Origin: Musa acuminata AAA Group
Taxonomy: Eukaryota; Streptophyta; Magnoliopsida; Zingiberales; Musaceae
Length of the DNA: 64,000 nucleotides
Direction of reading: 5' to 3'
Assembly (NCBI RefSeq): GCF_036884655.1
Contig: NC_088356.1
Location: 15,831,001 to 15,895,000, forward strand
The position numbers and the translations under genes are program-made. Shown one piece after another: positions 22,514 through 34,617 of this stretch. Position 1 is the first letter of the stretch. Every line of letters begins with the position of its first letter. A model generated the notes under the pieces. That model was not told the origin of the DNA and did no database searches. It saw nothing but the letters and a program-made list of their open reading frames with translations.

Positions 22514-23369
22514 TGTTGAATCTCATATTTTGATGATGAAACTACTTGATATATGTTTATGATTTAATCTACGTTTTGAGTGACGCAGGATGCTTCGATC
22601 AGGATGAGACAATTAAAGCAGAAAAATCATGTTGTGCCGGAGGAACATGTCAGAAGATTGGACGTCGGGTCGGTGGATCGGTCGACGTATCGATAGAAGG
22701 CTTCGGGCCGTGAACTCGAGCATCGAGCCAAGAAGAGCAGGTATTGTGCCAAGGATATCGGAGTTGCGGAGTCAACTGGCCGATTGGGCAATAGGCTGCA
22801 GGAGAGGACGATGCGCCGAAGAATCAGACGAAGTGTCAAGGGACCAATGACATGCTGGACAACTTGGTTAATTGCTTAGGATTAATTGTCTCGATCGAAG
22901 TTTTGTTTTAAGTGTGCAGGATTAACTACGATGGAAGAAAGACATGCAGCAGGAGTTGCGCCGGAATCAAGACAATGATCACGTTGGGAGTTCGAGAGTT
23001 CGACGGAAGTTCGGACAGTCGTCGGAGGTTCTGCGGGAACAAATCCGAGAAGTCCATGAGCTTGCCAAAGAAGCTTGTCGGAACTCGCCAAGTGGATCGT
23101 CGCAAGTCCAGGAGTTTGCCGGAAGTCCGCAGGAGCATCACCGAGGGTTCATCGGATGATCGATGGAAGTTCGCCGGAAGCTCGTTGGAAGAAGCGATTG
23201 ACGCACCGGAGCAAGTTGCAGCAAATGTCTTAGGGAATATCGTAGTTAGCACAATGACTAAGTTGGAAATGGGAGGTGATCCCAATAACTTAATCTTGGG
23301 GCAATTGGGCCCTTGAAAAACCCAAATTGGGCCGAATGGATCAACCCATTCGAACCCTGATTTCTGCCA

Positions 23370-23635
23370 GGCGGTTGAACCGCCCAAGCCAGACGGTGGC
23401 ACCGCCTGGGCTCAATCTCCGAGCGAGACTGGGCGGTGCAACCGCCCCAGCCAAGAGGTGGCACCGCCTGGACTCGGTCTCCGAGCTCTGGCTGAGCAGT
23501 GCAACCGCCCCAGTTAGGCGGTGGCACCGCTTGAGCTCGGTCTTCGAGCTCTGGCAGGAGGTGCAACCGCCCCTGACAGAGGTGGCACCGCCCAGAGGCT
23601 CAGTCTTCGAGCTCTGCCAGGCGGTGCAACCGCTA
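23370..23635 (+). repeat. GC-palindrome array, 5' LTR of C
   Basis: Alternating ggcggtgcaaccgcc and ggtggcaccgcc units with spacers such as tcttcgagctctggc. About nine units. Confidence 0.9.
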
Positions 23636-23694
23636 GATCCCATAATTCCGGGAATTGACAGTTTTGAGCTCCAAATTCAAATTGGGTTGGGGCC

Positions 23695-23702
23695 TATAAA
23701 TA
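23695..23702 (+). promoter_or_regulatory. TATA box of the C 5' LTR
   Basis: ggccTATAAATAcc, about 60 bp after the palindrome array. Confidence 0.8.
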
Positions 23703-24518
23703 CCCCACCCTTTCAGCACTGAAAGGGGCACCCAGAAACCACCGAAATCCTAATCTTATTCTGTGATTCTTAGAGCTCAAAATTGTTGTAAAGGCCAAAA
23801 GTTCTTCTCCCTCTTTTCTTCCAAGTTTTGATCTTTAAAGAGAGGAGAGAAAATTCTGTAAGGGTTGTCTCCTAAGCCTGTCAAAAGGAGTGAAACTGTA
23901 AAAGGGTGGTTGGCCTTCGCCTATTGAAGGAAGGCCTCTAGTTGACGTCGGTGGCCTCGTCGGTGGAGGAAGCCAAAAGTGGAGTAGGTCAAGATTGACC
24001 GAACCACTCTAAATCTCGGTTTGCATTTACTTTGAGCATCTTATCCTTACTGCAAATCTCCTCTAAAGCTTATTGCTTTATGCGCATATACGATCGGGTT
24101 TCAAGCTTTGCACTTTCCGAATCGGCATTTAGACGTAAATCAGTTTTATCGTACGATCATCATATTTCAGTTTGCGTTTACGTTTTGATTTCTATCATAA
24201 CTACAAACTGCCTTTATATCCTTGCTTTAACTGCATCTCGCTTAATCAAGTGATTTACGAATCAGCATTTAGATGTAAATCAGTTTTTTCATACGAATAT
24301 CATATTTCAGTTTGCGCCTACTATCTAATTTGAACCATAACTGCAAACTGCATTTATATCTTTGCTGCATCTCGCTTAATCAAAAGTTAAAGTGATTTAC
24401 GAATTTGCTTTCTTACCGAAATCACTTTTATCGAACGAACGTAGTCTTTTTTTGTCGTAGAAGGTTTTCCGCTGCACTAATTCACCCCCCCCCTTTTAGT
24501 GCTCTTGATCCTAACAAT

Positions 24519-24530
24519 TGGTATCAGAGC
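24519..24530 (+). other. Primer binding site of C
   Basis: TGGTATCAGAGC, a perfect initiator-Met complement two bases after the LTR. Confidence 0.95.
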
Positions 24531-24566
24531 CCGGTATTTCTCATTTCGTATTTACACCCGAGAGAA

Positions 24567-25456
24567 ATGACTTTTCATGGCTTTCAAGAGGGCTTATCGG
24601 TTGTTCGTCCACCGTTGTTTAACGGATTGGACTACACTTTTTGGAAAACTCGAATGAGAGTTTTCTTGATTTCTATGAATTTGGATTTATGGAATATCGT
24701 TGAAAACGGTTTTCAACTTCCCTCTAAACCGATGAACGAATGGTCGGATTTGGAGAAGAAGTATTTTTCTTTAAACGCAAAGGCTATGAATGCCTTATTT
24801 TGCGCTTTGGACAAAAATGAATTCAATCAGATCTCTACGTGCGAAACGACTTTTGACATTTGGCGAACACTTGAAATCACACACGAGGGAACAGTAGAGT
24901 CAAAGACTCGAAAGTTAACATTTTATTGCATGATTTTGACCTTTTTCGAATGCAACCAAGCGAGACTATAGGCGACATGTACACCCGTTTCACGGATGTC
25001 GTCAATAGTTTAAGAGCTCTTGGAAAATGTTTTTCGGATTTTAAACTCGTAAACAAGATTTTGCGTTCTCTTTCTAAGAAGTGGGATTCAAAAGTAACTG
25101 CAATACAAGAAGCTAAAAACCTAAATAACTTACCACTTGAAGAACTAATTGGTTCGTTGATAACATATGAAATGGTGCACAATGCACATGATGAACAAAA
25201 TCACCTTCCAAAGAACAGGAAGGATTTGGAACTCTGGACAAATGAATATCACTTGAGCGATGACTCAAGTGATGAGGACAATGATGAACTTGAACTTTGA
25301 ACACTAAATCTTAATAAGTTTATTAAACAAAAATCTAAAATAGACAATGAACTTGAACGAAGGAAGAGGCCAAAGAAGAGGAAGGCAACCAAGGATGAAT
25401 CAAGAACTTCCAAAGGTGAAACGGCGAATTGGGCTTTGACGGGCTTCGACTACAAG
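24567..25456 (+). pseudogene. gag: Gag of element C (broken)
   Basis: ATG at 24567, chosen because it follows the leader at the family position (agagaaATG); an upstream in-frame ATG at 24405 lies inside the LTR. The Gag core is clear (FWKTRMRVF, LNAKAMNALFCALDKN). A one-base loss near 24890 shifts the frame. It resumes at about 24926 (TRFTDVVNSLRALGK, PLEELIGSLITYEM) to a TGA at 25298-25300, where the I copy has CGA. After that it reads through a Lys/Arg-rich tail to GACTACAAG at 25456, followed by GTAAGT. No CCHC knuckle is seen; basic residues (RRKRPKKRK) occupy that place. Confidence 0.88.
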
Positions 25457-28424
25457 GTAAGTAACTCAACTTTCTTGAATTATTTTGAAATTACTTGAAG
25501 TTTTTCATGAGTGCTTAATTTAGATAGTAGGAATAAAAAAAAATTTGTTTTTCAAAAATTATATCATGTTTTTCTTTTTAGCATCTTTGAAGAACTAAAA
25601 ATTTGATCATGAAAGTATATTGCTAAGGTTTCATGCATGTTATGTTTTGAAATGTTGAATGATGTATGCAGCATTATGGATGATAGTTATATGATATGTG
25701 ATAATGCTTAATATTAATCCATGCATGTGTATTTTAATGATTTTATGTCATGCATGAGCTTTTGAAGTAAATGTTGATTTGAAACTCTCATTTTGGATTA
25801 ACATGTTTTTGGTTTAATCATTTTTATGACATATTAAGATGACATAGTGCATGTACATCTATGTATGAATTTCTTGATAATCTTTTGATGATAGATGTGA
25901 TATCATGATGTTTTATTTTTTATGTGTTTGGTCTTGACGGCTTTATGACGAAACTTATGTTTTGATTTTAAATGATGATACATGTTTTCACAAAAAGACT
26001 TGAACACCCTCACATGAAATCAATTGTATGAAATGGAAATGAATTTTATATCCTATTGAGATTAATGAATTTATTTTACCAATCTTGTAAATCTCATGAA
26101 AATAAACATGATGAATATTTTGAAAATAAATGAGTGTATCATGCATTTGGTCTTAATGATTTCTCTTGAACATACTTTTTGAAATCATACTTGATAATGA
26201 ATATCAAGATATTAAAAGGATGTTATCATGGAATCATGCTTGATAATTTATTTTACGAAATTTACCTTTCTATGTTGACATTCTTTTTAAAAGCAAAGGC
26301 ATGCTCATAAGAAGCAAATCACATGAATAGAAATTTATAAAAATGAAATGTAATCCTCTATCTTATTGATTTTTCAATAAATCTATGCTTGTCATATATG
26401 AATTTATTGAATGTAATTTTGAGGATGATTTCAGATTTGACAAATGCTTGATTCGTATTTACGACATAAGATACATTTTAAATATGAATCATGCTAAATG
26501 CTTCAATCATTTTCTATCTCTAGTGTTCTCGATTTTGATGAAATAGTAATAACGTTATTCATGTTATGAATCTCAAAAATGATAATTTGATTATGATTTT
26601 TTTTATGAATTAACTTGAATGAAATTTTGTTTTAACCGAATCATGAACTTTCCCTTGACTTCTTGACTTAAGAATTTTGAAGAAACATGATGATTACTTG
26701 ATATTTGATACTTGAAATTTCTTGTAAAATGTGATCTTGATAAGAACGTTTCAAGTTGCTCTTTGTGCTATATCTTTTCAAATGAATCATGAGCCTTGAT
26801 ATCATATATTTCATAATATAGAAATAACAAGATTTTTTTGCCTTGTATGTCTTGTGTAATGATTGTACATCAATTTGCTTTATTATGAATTATATAAATC
26901 CTGATCTTGAACTTGTTAAGAAGAATTTTAATGAACCATGAATCATATCTTTAGTATTCACGAATTGATCCTCATTGATATCTTTCATTGATATAATAAA
27001 TTATCATCTCATGATATATCGCATAATTATATCATGCTTTGCGATTGTATCATGTGATCTTTGCTGAATTTTCACATTGATATTCTTCATGACATGATTT
27101 CTTTGCATTGTATGCTTCATGTGATAATATGAATACATGAAACACTTATGATATGATTTTTATACAATTCCGTGTATTTATAAAATATTTATCTCATCAC
27201 CCAATAACTCTTCTTGATATTCCTTATGAGATGAAATGAAATAATGCATGAAATACAAATGAGAAGTTAATACTCATGCATGATAGGATGTAATGAATTT
27301 TGACATTTAGATACCATCATTTGAATAGCTATGATCATGTTGCCAAAATAATATATCATGAATGCTTGAATATCATGTTTGATATGCTCATAATGATGAT
27401 TGATTTTTCGGTATCGTGCATAAAAAATGAAATGTTAATGAATTTGTGCATTAAAACTATAATGATGCACAAATAAGAATGATTACTTACCTTTGTCATG
27501 ATTTAGAAATTGATGTAAAGGGATTTTCCCGTCTTTTTGACAATGACAAAGGGGGAGATAGATTGCTAGCACAATTCAAGAAAATGGCAAAAATTACAAA
27601 AAAGAAGAAAGAGCTTGTTATCTTGAACATCACAAGCTTGCCAAACAAAAATTGCAAAAGTGCTATCTTGCCTATCTCAAGAAGCAAAACTTGCAACTTG
27701 CACATTGCAATAGGAAGCAAGAATCATAAGCTTACACAAGAAAGCTATCTTGCATTTGCCTTCGAAATTTTTGCTAGCTTATATGTAGTAAAACTTGCAT
27801 ATCGTAAAAATTGTTAGCTTGTAGCATAAAGAGAAGCAAATAGTTGCTATCTCAAGAAAATTAAACATGCTAAACTTACACCTTGCAATGGAAGCAAAAT
27901 TGCGAGCTCAAACATTGCAAAGGAAACAAAAATTTGCTAGCTTGCAACTTGCATATTTCAAGAAGCAAGAGTTGCCTTCTTGAACATCTCTAAATTGCTA
28001 GCTTGCAAGTTTTAAAATGTTGTAACATTGCTAGCTTGCTATCTTGTATGCTGTAAAACTTGCATATCTAAAACTTGATAGCTTGAATGTTCTAAGCATG
28101 ATGTAACATTTGCTGAATTTTCTGGCTTCAAAACTACATGATGATAAAACTTGATATTATGTTTTTCATGCAATAAGTTAAACTAATATTCCAAACACAA
28201 GAATAGTTGGACTACTCCTTTTTGTTGATGACAAAGGGGGAGAAGTATGATGTTATGCATAAGTTTATGCATAAGTTCATGATGACGTGTTGCAAGTATT
28301 CATGATGAATATTATAATGACTTGAATTCAGTTTGAATTCAAGGTTTTATCAATATGGCATATTGATAGGGGGAGTTTGTTTAAACTCTGGGAGTTAAGT
28401 TTAACTCCGTCATCAAGTGATTGT
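25457..28424 (+). other. AT-rich noncoding interior of C
   Basis: About 3 kb with no pol and no supported ORF. It begins GTAAGTAACTCAAC. It is rich in catgatt/tgaatcatg-like motifs. From about 27560 there are many gctagcttgcaa-type repeats. Polypurine-type blocks lie near 27540-27562 and 28208-28233. It is interrupted by D at 28424/28425, a few bases short of its terminal polypurine tract (36728-36740). Confidence 0.85.
28420..28424 (+). repeat. Target site duplication, left of D
   Basis: attgt; the right copy at 36716-36720 is gttgt (one mismatch). Confidence 0.75.
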
Positions 28425-30422
28425 TGTTAGAATCAAGAGCACTAAGAGGGGGGGGGGGGGTGAATTAGTGCAGCGGAAATCTTTCAACTATTAAAATTTT
28501 GAAAGCTGCGTTCGTTCGATAAAAATGATTTCGATGTAAAAGCCGATTCTAAGATTACTTTAACTTAAGATTAAGTGAGATGACGTTAAAGTAGATCTAT
28601 GAAGGCAGTTTGCAGTTTATGATGGAAATCAGAATGCAAGCCCAAACTGAAATGCGATGTTCATACGATAAAACCGGTTTACGTCTAAATGCCGATTCTG
28701 AAGATACTGAACTTTGAGATTGAAATCAAAACGTAAACGTAAGCTGAAATATGATGATCGTACGAAAAAGCCGATTTACGTCTAAACGCAGATTCCGAAA
28801 GCTCTGAAATTAGAAACTCGTTCTTAAAAGCACAGAAGACAGTAAGCTATTGAGGAGGTTTGTAGTAAAGATACAATGCTCAAAGTAAATGCAAATTGAG
28901 ATTTAGAGTGGTTCGGTCAATCTTGACCTACTCCACTTTTGGCTTCCTCCACCGACGAGGTCACCGACGTCAACTAGAGGCCTTCCTTTAATAGGCGAAG
29001 GCCAACCACCCTTTTACAGTTTCACTCCTTTTGACGGGCTTAGGAGACAACCCTTACAGAAATTTTCTCTCCTCTCTTTACAACTCAAAACTTTGAAGAA
29101 AAGAGGGAGGAGAACTTTTGGCCTTTACAACAATTTCGAGCTCTAAGAATTACAGAAAAAGATCAAGATTTCGGTGTTAGTTCATGCTCTTTCAGTGCTG
29201 AATGGGTGGGGTATTTATAGGCCCCAACCCAGTTCAAATTTGGAGCTCAAAACGGTCAATTCCCGGAATTCTGGGATCAGGCGGTTGCACCTCCAGACTG
29301 GGGCGGTTGCACTGCCTGGCAGAGCTCGAAGACTGAGCCTCTGGGCGGTGCCACCTCTATCTAGGGCGGTTGCACCTCTCTGCCAGAGCTCGAAGACCGA
29401 GCTCAGGCGGTGCTACCTCCTGTCAGGAGAGGTTGCACCGCCCAGTCTCGCTTGGAGACTGAGCCCAGGCGGTTGCACCTCCTAGCTGTGGCGGTTGCAC
29501 CACCCAGTCTCCTTGGGAGACTTAGCCCAGGCGGTGCTACCTCCTGGCTTGGGCGGTTACACCTCCCACAGCAATCAGGGTCCGAATGGGTAGATCCATT
29601 CGACCCAAATTGGGTCTTTCAGGGGCCCAATTGCCCCAAGATTAAGCTAATGGGATCACCTCCCATTTCCAACTTAATCATTGTGCTAACTATGATAAAT
29701 TCTAAGACAATTTCTGCAGCTTGCTCCGGTGCGTCAATCGCTTCTTCCGGCGAGTTTCCGGCGAACTTCCGTCGATCATCCGATGAACCCTCGGTGATTC
29801 TCTTGCGGACTTCCGGCAAACTCCTGGACTTGCGACGATCCACTTGTCGAGTTCCGACGAGCTTCTTTGGCAAGCTTATGGACTTCTCGGATTTGTTCCC
29901 GTAGAACCTCCGACGATTGTCCGAACTTCCGTCGAGCTCTCGAACTCCCAACGTGATCATTGTCATGACTCCGACGCAACTCCTGCTGCATGTCTTTCTT
30001 CCATCATAGTTAATCCTGCACACTCAAAACAAAAACTTTGATCGAGACAATTAATCCTAAGCAATTAACCAAGTTGTCCGGCATGTCATTGGTCCCTCGA
30101 CGCTTCGTCCGATTCTTTGGCGCATCGTCCTTTCCTGCAGCCTATTGCCCAATCGGCCAGTTGACTCCGCAACTCCGATATCCTTGGCACAATACCCGCT
30201 CTTCTTGGCCCGATGCCCGAGTCCACGGTCCGAAGCCTTCTGTCGATACGTCGACCGATCCACCGGCCCGACGTCCAATCTTCTAACATGTTCCTCCGGC
30301 ACAACATGATGTTCCTGCTTTAATTGTCTCATCCTGATCGAAGCACCCTGCGTCACTCAAAACGCAGATTAAATCATAAACATATATCACGTAGTTTCAT
30401 CATCAAAATACGAGATTCAACA
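28425..30422 (-). repeat. 3' LTR of D (1,998 bp)
   Basis: TGTTAGAATC (28425) to GATTCAACA (30422). Poly-G run near 28448-28460; TATA-like box (TATTTATA) at 29212-29219; palindromes 29277-29572. Compared with the right LTR it lacks a block in the transcribed leader and one palindrome block. Confidence 0.92.
29277..29572 (-). repeat. GC-palindrome array, 3' LTR of D
   Basis: ggcggttgcacctcc and ggcggtgccacctc type units with gagctcgaagac spacers; about eight units against about ten in the other LTR. Confidence 0.88.
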
Positions 30423-33400
30423 ATCTCCCCCTTTTTGATGATGACAACTACTTGATGACGGAGTTAAACTTAACTCCCGGAGTTTAAACAAACTCCCCCT
30501 ATCAATATGCCTTATTGATAGAAACTCTTAGATTCAAAAATTTAAGCAACATGTCATCATAAACGGAGTTAACCTTATCCCCCAGAGTTTAAACAAACTC
30601 CCCCTATCAATATGCCATATTGATAGAAACTCTTGGATTCAAAAATCCAAGCAACATGTCATCATAAACTTATGCATAACATGTCATGTCATCAACATAC
30701 TTCTCCCCCTTTGTCATCAACAAAAAGGAGAAGTACCACAATCAAGTGTTTGTGATGTAAGTTTAACTCATTGCATGAAAAACATAATATCTATTGTTAC
30801 CATCATGCAAGTTTGCTATCATCAAATGGTAAGATATCAATATGTAAGATTGCGATTCAAGTTCTTGATATCTTAACATGATATGACATTCATAGCACCT
30901 ATTCATATGAATGCTACTTTTGATATCTCATAATATGGCATTCATGACATCTATTCATATTCTTCAAATATGGCACTCATAGTATCAATTTATATATTTT
31001 TCCCCCTTTGTCATCAACAACAAGGAGAACGATATAAGCAAATTTTAAATATAAGTGCGATGCCATAAGTTGGTTCATGTCATTTTTCAACAGTGAGTGA
31101 TAGGATACCAATTATGCAAACATCTCGAGGAAAACATGACATGTAGATAGCTTTTATTGCTTCTTCCTTTTTATTTGTTATCTTTTTACATGAAGGAGGA
31201 AAGCCATATGTGAAGTTCAAATCGATAAGATATTAAAGCACACTTCATTTTTGCAAGGATTAAGATATGTAAGTGATGAAATCCTTGTATGTAAAAATAT
31301 CTTCCTTTTATAAGAGGGAATCATCAAATATGTTTCTCGAAAAATATTTTTCACATAATAAGTGCATTTGATGATTCCATATGTCAAAAATCAATGATGT
31401 GAATTAAACTTGATATGACATATGCTTGTTAAGTTCGGAAGAGGATAATGTATCAAGAGAATCCAATTGTTAGGATCAAGAAAATCTGAAAATGAAATTT
31501 GACACTTTCATACATTCGGACAGGGTTTTACTAGAGATATTCAATTACAATCATGAAGGTAAAACATGCTTATCATCATGGAATTTTTTGTATTTAAGCA
31601 CATAATTTCCAACATGTAATCATGGCAAGTAATTATGTAAAATCATTATGGCAATCAAGTGATTTGATCATTCAATCAAAAAAGTCCAAAAAATAACATG
31701 TTTAATCATTCGGACATATTTTTGCCATAGTTTTTCAAATATAATCATGAAGATAAGGCATGCTTATCATCATGGTAGTATGATAGCAATTTTACAATAT
31801 ACAAGCTAGCAAAATTTTTTAACATTTTAAGACACGCAAGCTAGCAATTTTAAGATGTTCAAGAAAGCAACTCTTGCTTCCTGGATTATGCAAGTTGCAA
31901 GCTAGCAAATTTTGCTTCCTTTACAATGTTTGAGCTCGCAATTTTGCTTTCAATGCAAAGTGCAAGTTTAGCATGTTTAGCATGTTGAGATAGGCAAGAT
32001 AGTGATGTTCAAAAAGATAACTTTTGCTTCTTCTTGACTTGTGCAAGCTAGCTATCTCTTTGAGATGACCCTTTACATCAATTCAAGATAGCACGTTAGC
32101 AACTCTTTCTCCCCCTTTGTCATTGGCAAAAAGAAGGGAAGACCCTCTACATTAATTTCTAAATTATGACAAAGGTTAGTATCAATCTCATTTGTGCATC
32201 ATTATATTTTCAAATTAAAACATGCACATTTTCAAAACATATAAACTTATTATTATATGCATGATTCCAAATCATCATTCATATGATTTTAATCATTGTT
32301 TCAATCATCACTTATAGCTTATCATGCATAATATATAAAACCATCTAATATGATACAATCATTTATTTTTAAAGTATTTATCACTATTTTCATGTATGAT
32401 AATGAAGTATTCATGATACCGAACATTAAATCAATATTTTTTAAGTATTTATCACTTCATTTTAATCATGATTCCAAACATTTATCATTTAAAGCATTCA
32501 TGATACACATCATACATTATCATAATAAAAAGCATATGCATCATTCCAAATCATAAATATTTCAAATATTTCAAGGCATACAAGCCATAAATCCAATGAC
32601 ATCATGTCATGAAAGATAAGACTTCTAAAAGACATGATTCATTCGACAAATCTTTTTAATAGAGCAAAAGAATTATACAGCCAAGGATCATGATTAAAAT
32701 ATATCAATATCATAGATCAAGTCATGATTCGTGATTCATCATAAAGCAAATTAATCATCACATAAGGCATTTAAAGAATTTTTTAAACATAGGAGAATGA
32801 TTAATTTAAGCATACAATGTTTCAATCAAATTCAAGTCATGAATACCAGTACTTTCATATTGTGAGTATCAATTTTGCAAGATCAAGATTATGATTTAGA
32901 TAAAACTTATTCAAATCAAATCGTTAACTTAAAACTCATAATCAAGTCATCAAAATCAATTTTGAGATTCACAAAATATCATGAAATCATTAATCTAGAT
33001 CAGATGGGAAAAGCATTTTTTAAGTGTTTCATTTTAAGTGATCGATTTCATGTTAGCATGCCTTTTCATTTATGTCAAATGAAAACATGCATCAACATTT
33101 AGGATCGTAAAATGAATTTCATCATAAAACCATCAATCACAAAAATCATCATGTATAACTTTAAAATCTCATGCATAAAATCGTCAAATCATGGTATCAA
33201 AACTTTAATATTTTCATTGCAACATTAAGCAAGGTTTCATTGAACATAATTTTGAATTATTCTTATAAATGCCTAAAACTTCTTTAGTTTTAATTTATAT
33301 GATTGACTTTATAATAGCATGCTCAAATCTTTATTCTTATGTCAAAACCATACATCATATTTAACAAACAAAGACAATGAAAAATATCAAGCCTTCCAGA

Positions 33401-33643
33401 CAAAAGCCATGTATCGTCATTGAAAAGCAATATGAAAATATACATTCTTGCTTCTCAAGCACATAAATAAGATTAATCTCACTAGGTGTACAATCATTAG
33501 ATTTCTATCTTGCATTATGCAATTTTCATTATCATTTTCAAAATTACAAGCATGATCATGTGTTTACATTTTCATTATTAAATTATTAAAAATGTAATTT
33601 TTAAGGAAATTTAAAGAAAAAGAAAAATGCATCATGAAAAGCA
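30423..33643 (-). other. AT-rich noncoding interior of D
   Basis: The terminal polypurine tract (plus TCTCCCCCTTTTT, 30424-30436) abuts the LTR. A 105-bp tandem duplication follows (30459-30668), each copy with an actccccctatcaatatgcc block. Further polypurine-type blocks lie at 30702-30730, 31000-31025 and 32108-32130. Caagctagcaa-type repeats occupy 31800-32110. There is no pol and no env-like ORF. Near-identical sequence recurs in G at 51784-53990. Confidence 0.85.
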
Positions 33644-34567
33644 TCATGTAATTTCGAAGTAAATTAAAGGCATTTTGATTACCTCAGCGTCGAAAGGCGT
33701 AAAGGCGTAGTTTGCCACATCGCCATTGTTGATTTTCTCCTCGTCTTCAGAGGAGCTCGATTCATCCCAATTTTTGTTCTTCTTCTTGCGTTCAAAGCAA
33801 GTAGTTCCGTTCTTTTTACTTTCTAATTTTTGTTTCATTTGTAGTTTAAGTTCACCATCACTTGAGCTTATGCTCGAGTGGTCTTCAAATGTTCTATGTC
33901 CCAAATCCTTCCTGTTCTTTGGAAGGTGGTTCTCAAGTTCTTCACGTGCATTGCACGTCATTTCATATGTGATCAATGAACCAATTAGTTCTTCAAGTGG
34001 AAATTGGTTGAAGTTTTTCGATTCTTGAATAGCAGTTACTTTTGAATCCCAAGTTTTAGAAAGTGAGCGTAAAACTTTGTTAACGAGTTCAAAATCTGAA
34101 AAGCTTTTACCAAGTGATTTTAAACCATTGACGACATCCGTAAAATGGGTGTACATGTCAACAACGGTTTCGCTTGGTTTCATATGAAAAAGTTCAAAAT
34201 CGTGCATCAAAAAATTTACTTTAGAATCTTTTACACTACTTGTGCCTTTGTGTGTGATTTCAAAAGTGCGCCAAATATCGAAAGTTGTTTCGCACAAAGA
34301 AACCCGATTGAACTCAATTTTGTCCAAAGCGCAAAATAAGGCATTCATAGCCTTTGCGTTTAAAGAAAAATACTTCTTCTCCAAATCCGACCATTCGTTC
34401 ATCGGTTTAGAGGGAAGTTGAAAGCCGTTTTCAACGATATTCCATAAATCCAAATTCATAGAAATCAAGAAAACTCTCATTCGAGTTTTCCAATAAGTGT
34501 AGTCCAATCCGTTAAACAACGGTGGACGAAAAACCGAAACGCCCTCTTGAAAGCTATGAAGAGCCAT
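33644..34567 (-). CDS. gag: Gag of element D, intact 307-codon frame plus stop
   Basis: ATG at 34567 (agaaATGGCTCTTCAT), at the same place after the PBS as in the other copies. The frame also stays open upstream into the LTR, but those codons are leader. Core motifs in order: YWKTRMRVF (near 28), LWNIVENGF, LNAKAMNALF, IWRTFEITH, TDVVNGLKSLGKSF, PLEELIGSLITYEM, then an acidic and basic tail (ISSSDGELK, CFERKKKNK, SSSSEDEEK). This is the UBN2-type copia Gag without a CCHC zinc knuckle: one Cys remains at CFERKKK where A and B have CYEC...H...C. At 33683/33682 the codon GAG is followed by GTAATC, a donor-like site; unspliced reading adds 13 residues and stops at 33644. Gag would assemble particles. 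The element has no Pol, so cDNA synthesis would need a partner. Confidence 0.85.
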   Translation of the reverse strand: MALHSFQEGVSVFRPPLFNGLDYTYWKTRMRVFLISMNLDLWNIVENGFQLPSKPMNEWSDLEKKYFSLNAKAMNALFCALDKIEFNRVSLCETTFDIWRTFEITHKGTSSVKDSKVNFLMHDFELFHMKPSETVVDMYTHFTDVVNGLKSLGKSFSDFELVNKVLRSLSKTWDSKVTAIQESKNFNQFPLEELIGSLITYEMTCNAREELENHLPKNRKDLGHRTFEDHSSISSSDGELKLQMKQKLESKKNGTTCFERKKKNKNWDESSSSEDEEKINNGDVANYAFTPFDAEVIKMPLIYFEIT

Positions 34568-34603
34568 TTCTCTTGGGTGTAAATCCGAAATGAGAAAAAC
34601 CGG

Positions 34604-34615
34604 GCTCTGATACCA
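34604..34615 (-). other. Primer binding site of D
   Basis: gctctgatacca on plus, a perfect initiator-Met complement on minus. Confidence 0.95.
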
Positions 34616-34617
34616 AT

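Larger units (their letters stand above)
22514..24516 (+). repeat. 5' LTR of C (2.0 kb)
   Basis: TGTTGAATCTC...GATCCTAACA. Palindromes 23370-23635, TATAAATA at 23695-23702, stem-loop GCACTAA/TTAGTGC at 24474-24502. The leader between TATA and LTR end carries tandemly similar blocks with catatttcagtttgcg. Confidence 0.93.

Noticed and set aside
23327..23722. Long open frames in GC-rich LTR parts (also 1862-2269, 29410-29904, 35664-36272, 37154-37630, 57719-58093)
   Set aside because: They are open on both strands because the palindromes repeat in multiples of three and lack stop codons. The products are Ala/Pro/Arg repeats without domains, they recur in every LTR, and they overlap U3 signals.
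24405..24566. Upstream in-frame ATG for the C Gag
   Set aside because: It lies inside the LTR U5 and PBS region. The other copies start at the ATG equivalent to 24567.
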